Shown one piece after another: positions 6,497 to 7,084 of a stretch of 7,084 nucleotides of DNA. The position numbers were made by a program, and so were the translations under genes. The DNA is taken from NCBI GenBank assembly GCA_021804185.1, contig JAJZKL010000051.1, forward strand, positions 1 through 7,084, read 5' to 3'. Each line of letters starts with the position of its first letter. Position 1 is the first letter of the stretch. The notes under the pieces are model-generated. The model worked only from the letters and a program-made list of their open reading frames with translations, made no database searches and was not told the origin of the DNA. This DNA is from Thermoplasmata archaeon. GTDB taxonomy: Archaea; Thermoplasmatota; Thermoplasmata; Thermoplasmatales; Thermoplasmataceae.

Positions 6497-6511
6497 GTAA
6501 TTTTACCTACT
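6492..6511 (+). repeat. Perfect 9-bp inverted repeat across the binding-protein stop codon
   Basis: AGTAGGTAA (6492-6500) and TTACCTACT (6503-6511) pair perfectly around two bases, realistically an eight-pair RNA hairpin with a four-base loop. It contains the TAG stop at 6494-6496 and is followed by an AT-rich run ending in CATTTTATTAG. It lies 30 bases before the permease ATG. Such a hairpin between a binding protein and a permease could partly end transcription or protect the upstream message, allowing more binding protein than permease (inference). Confidence 0.5.
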
Positions 6512-6540
6512 ACACTATCCCATTTTATTAGCTGGTTATC

Positions 6541-7084
6541 ATGAGTTTACCGTATAATTACATCGCAAGAAAAATCATCCAATTTGTTATAGTATTCTTC
6601 GCTGCGCTGACAATTAATTTCGTTTTGCCGAGACTTATACCTGGGAATCCGGCAGCGCTGGCATTTGAAAGCATTCTAAAAAACGGAGGAGCAGGAGTGA
6701 ATCCGTCATATCTGCATCAACTTGAGATTGAATACGGAATATCCCATGCCCCATTATACGTTCAATATTTTCAATATCTTATCAACCTGTTCCATGGTAA
6801 CCTCGGAATCTCAATATCGTTTTATCCTGATCCGGTTTCAACAATCCTTGCGGGAGCGCTTCCCTGGACGTTGTTTCTGGTAGCCACATCCACAATAATA
6901 GGATTCTTTGTCGGAAACATCCTTGGCAGATATGCGGGGATAAACAGGAATACTTCAAAGGATCTCTTTATCGATCTGTTCACAATGTTTCTGGCATCAT
7001 TTCCGGCATTCGTTCTAGGGTTCATTATCCTGGACATTTTTGCTGTAGATCTTGGTCTATTTCCTATCACGGGAGCATACGGGA
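6541..7084 (+). CDS. ABC importer permease, OppB/DppB type, 3' end outside the window
   Basis: An open frame from ATG 6541 runs off the window end after 181 codons. It is an inner-membrane permease of the oligopeptide-family importers (BPD_transp_1). The N-terminus has the basic start and first helix of the OppB type (RKIIQFVIVFFAALTINFVL, about 10-29), followed by the RLIPGNPAA motif (31-39). An external segment has EYGISHAPLYVQYFQYL and GNLGISI. A second helix region begins at ILAGALPWTLFLV (102-114), the usual start of the core, and a third is around 142-168 (LASFPAFVLGFIIL). The final FPITGAYG matches the LFP..G stretch of the family. It follows the binding protein after 44 bases across the hairpin, so it is probably co-transcribed. 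GGTTATC directly before the ATG is not a convincing ribosome site. A partner OppC-type permease is expected downstream. Confidence 0.93.
   Translation, partial: MSLPYNYIARKIIQFVIVFFAALTINFVLPRLIPGNPAALAFESILKNGGAGVNPSYLHQLEIEYGISHAPLYVQYFQYLINLFHGNLGISISFYPDPVSTILAGALPWTLFLVATSTIIGFFVGNILGRYAGINRNTSKDLFIDLFTMFLASFPAFVLGFIILDIFAVDLGLFPITGAYG

Noticed and set aside
1..7084. CRISPR arrays, insertion sequences, tRNA or rRNA genes, toxin-antitoxin or defence genes
   Set aside because: I saw no regularly spaced repeats, transposase motifs, structural RNA signatures or defence-type proteins on either strand.

Overview
This window is archaeal DNA. All five genes lie on the + strand. The layout is: a TrmB-family sugar-responsive regulator (its 5' end cut by the window edge), a GH1 beta-glycosidase of the Sulfolobus LacS type, two ATPases of an oligopeptide-family (Opp/Dpp-type) ABC importer, a large membrane-anchored substrate-binding protein, and the first 181 codons of the permease. 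Archaeal signs are the TrmB and LacS-type proteins, TATA-box promoters, a probable leaderless start, and a binding protein anchored by a C-terminal helix with no lipobox cysteine. That binding protein has no cysteine, few charged residues and about 19 N-glycosylation sequons. This suits a surface protein of an acidophile, so a Thermoplasmatales-like archaeon is my best guess (inference; Sulfolobales or another acidophilic lineage are possible).

Region by region: trmB-like regulator (1-977). A 133-base promoter region (978-1110) carries three copies of TACTACG, one inside an ATACT-N7-AGTAT inverted repeat, plus a TATA box. The GH1 gene follows (1111-2562), then after 28 bases the first ATPase (2591-3379) and a second ATPase (about 3420-4424). 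A 230-base gap (4425-4654) holds a possible terminator hairpin and a second promoter with an ACATACT-N9-AGTATGT inverted repeat. Then come the binding protein (4655-6496), a 9-bp hairpin overlapping its stop codon, and the permease (6541 to the window edge).

Together the genes read as a local sugar uptake and hydrolysis system. The surface protein captures an oligosaccharide, the permease and two ATPases import it, and the cytosolic GH1 enzyme cleaves its beta-glycosidic bonds. The adjacent TrmB-like protein probably senses a sugar and controls both promoters. A beta-glucoside or cellobiose-like substrate is inferred from the GH1 neighbour, not read from the transporter. The strongest non-obvious signal is that both promoters have the same arrangement: an inverted repeat with ATACT/AGTAT arms centred exactly 20 bases upstream of an identical TTTTAATA box. 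This marks a candidate operator for the regulator.
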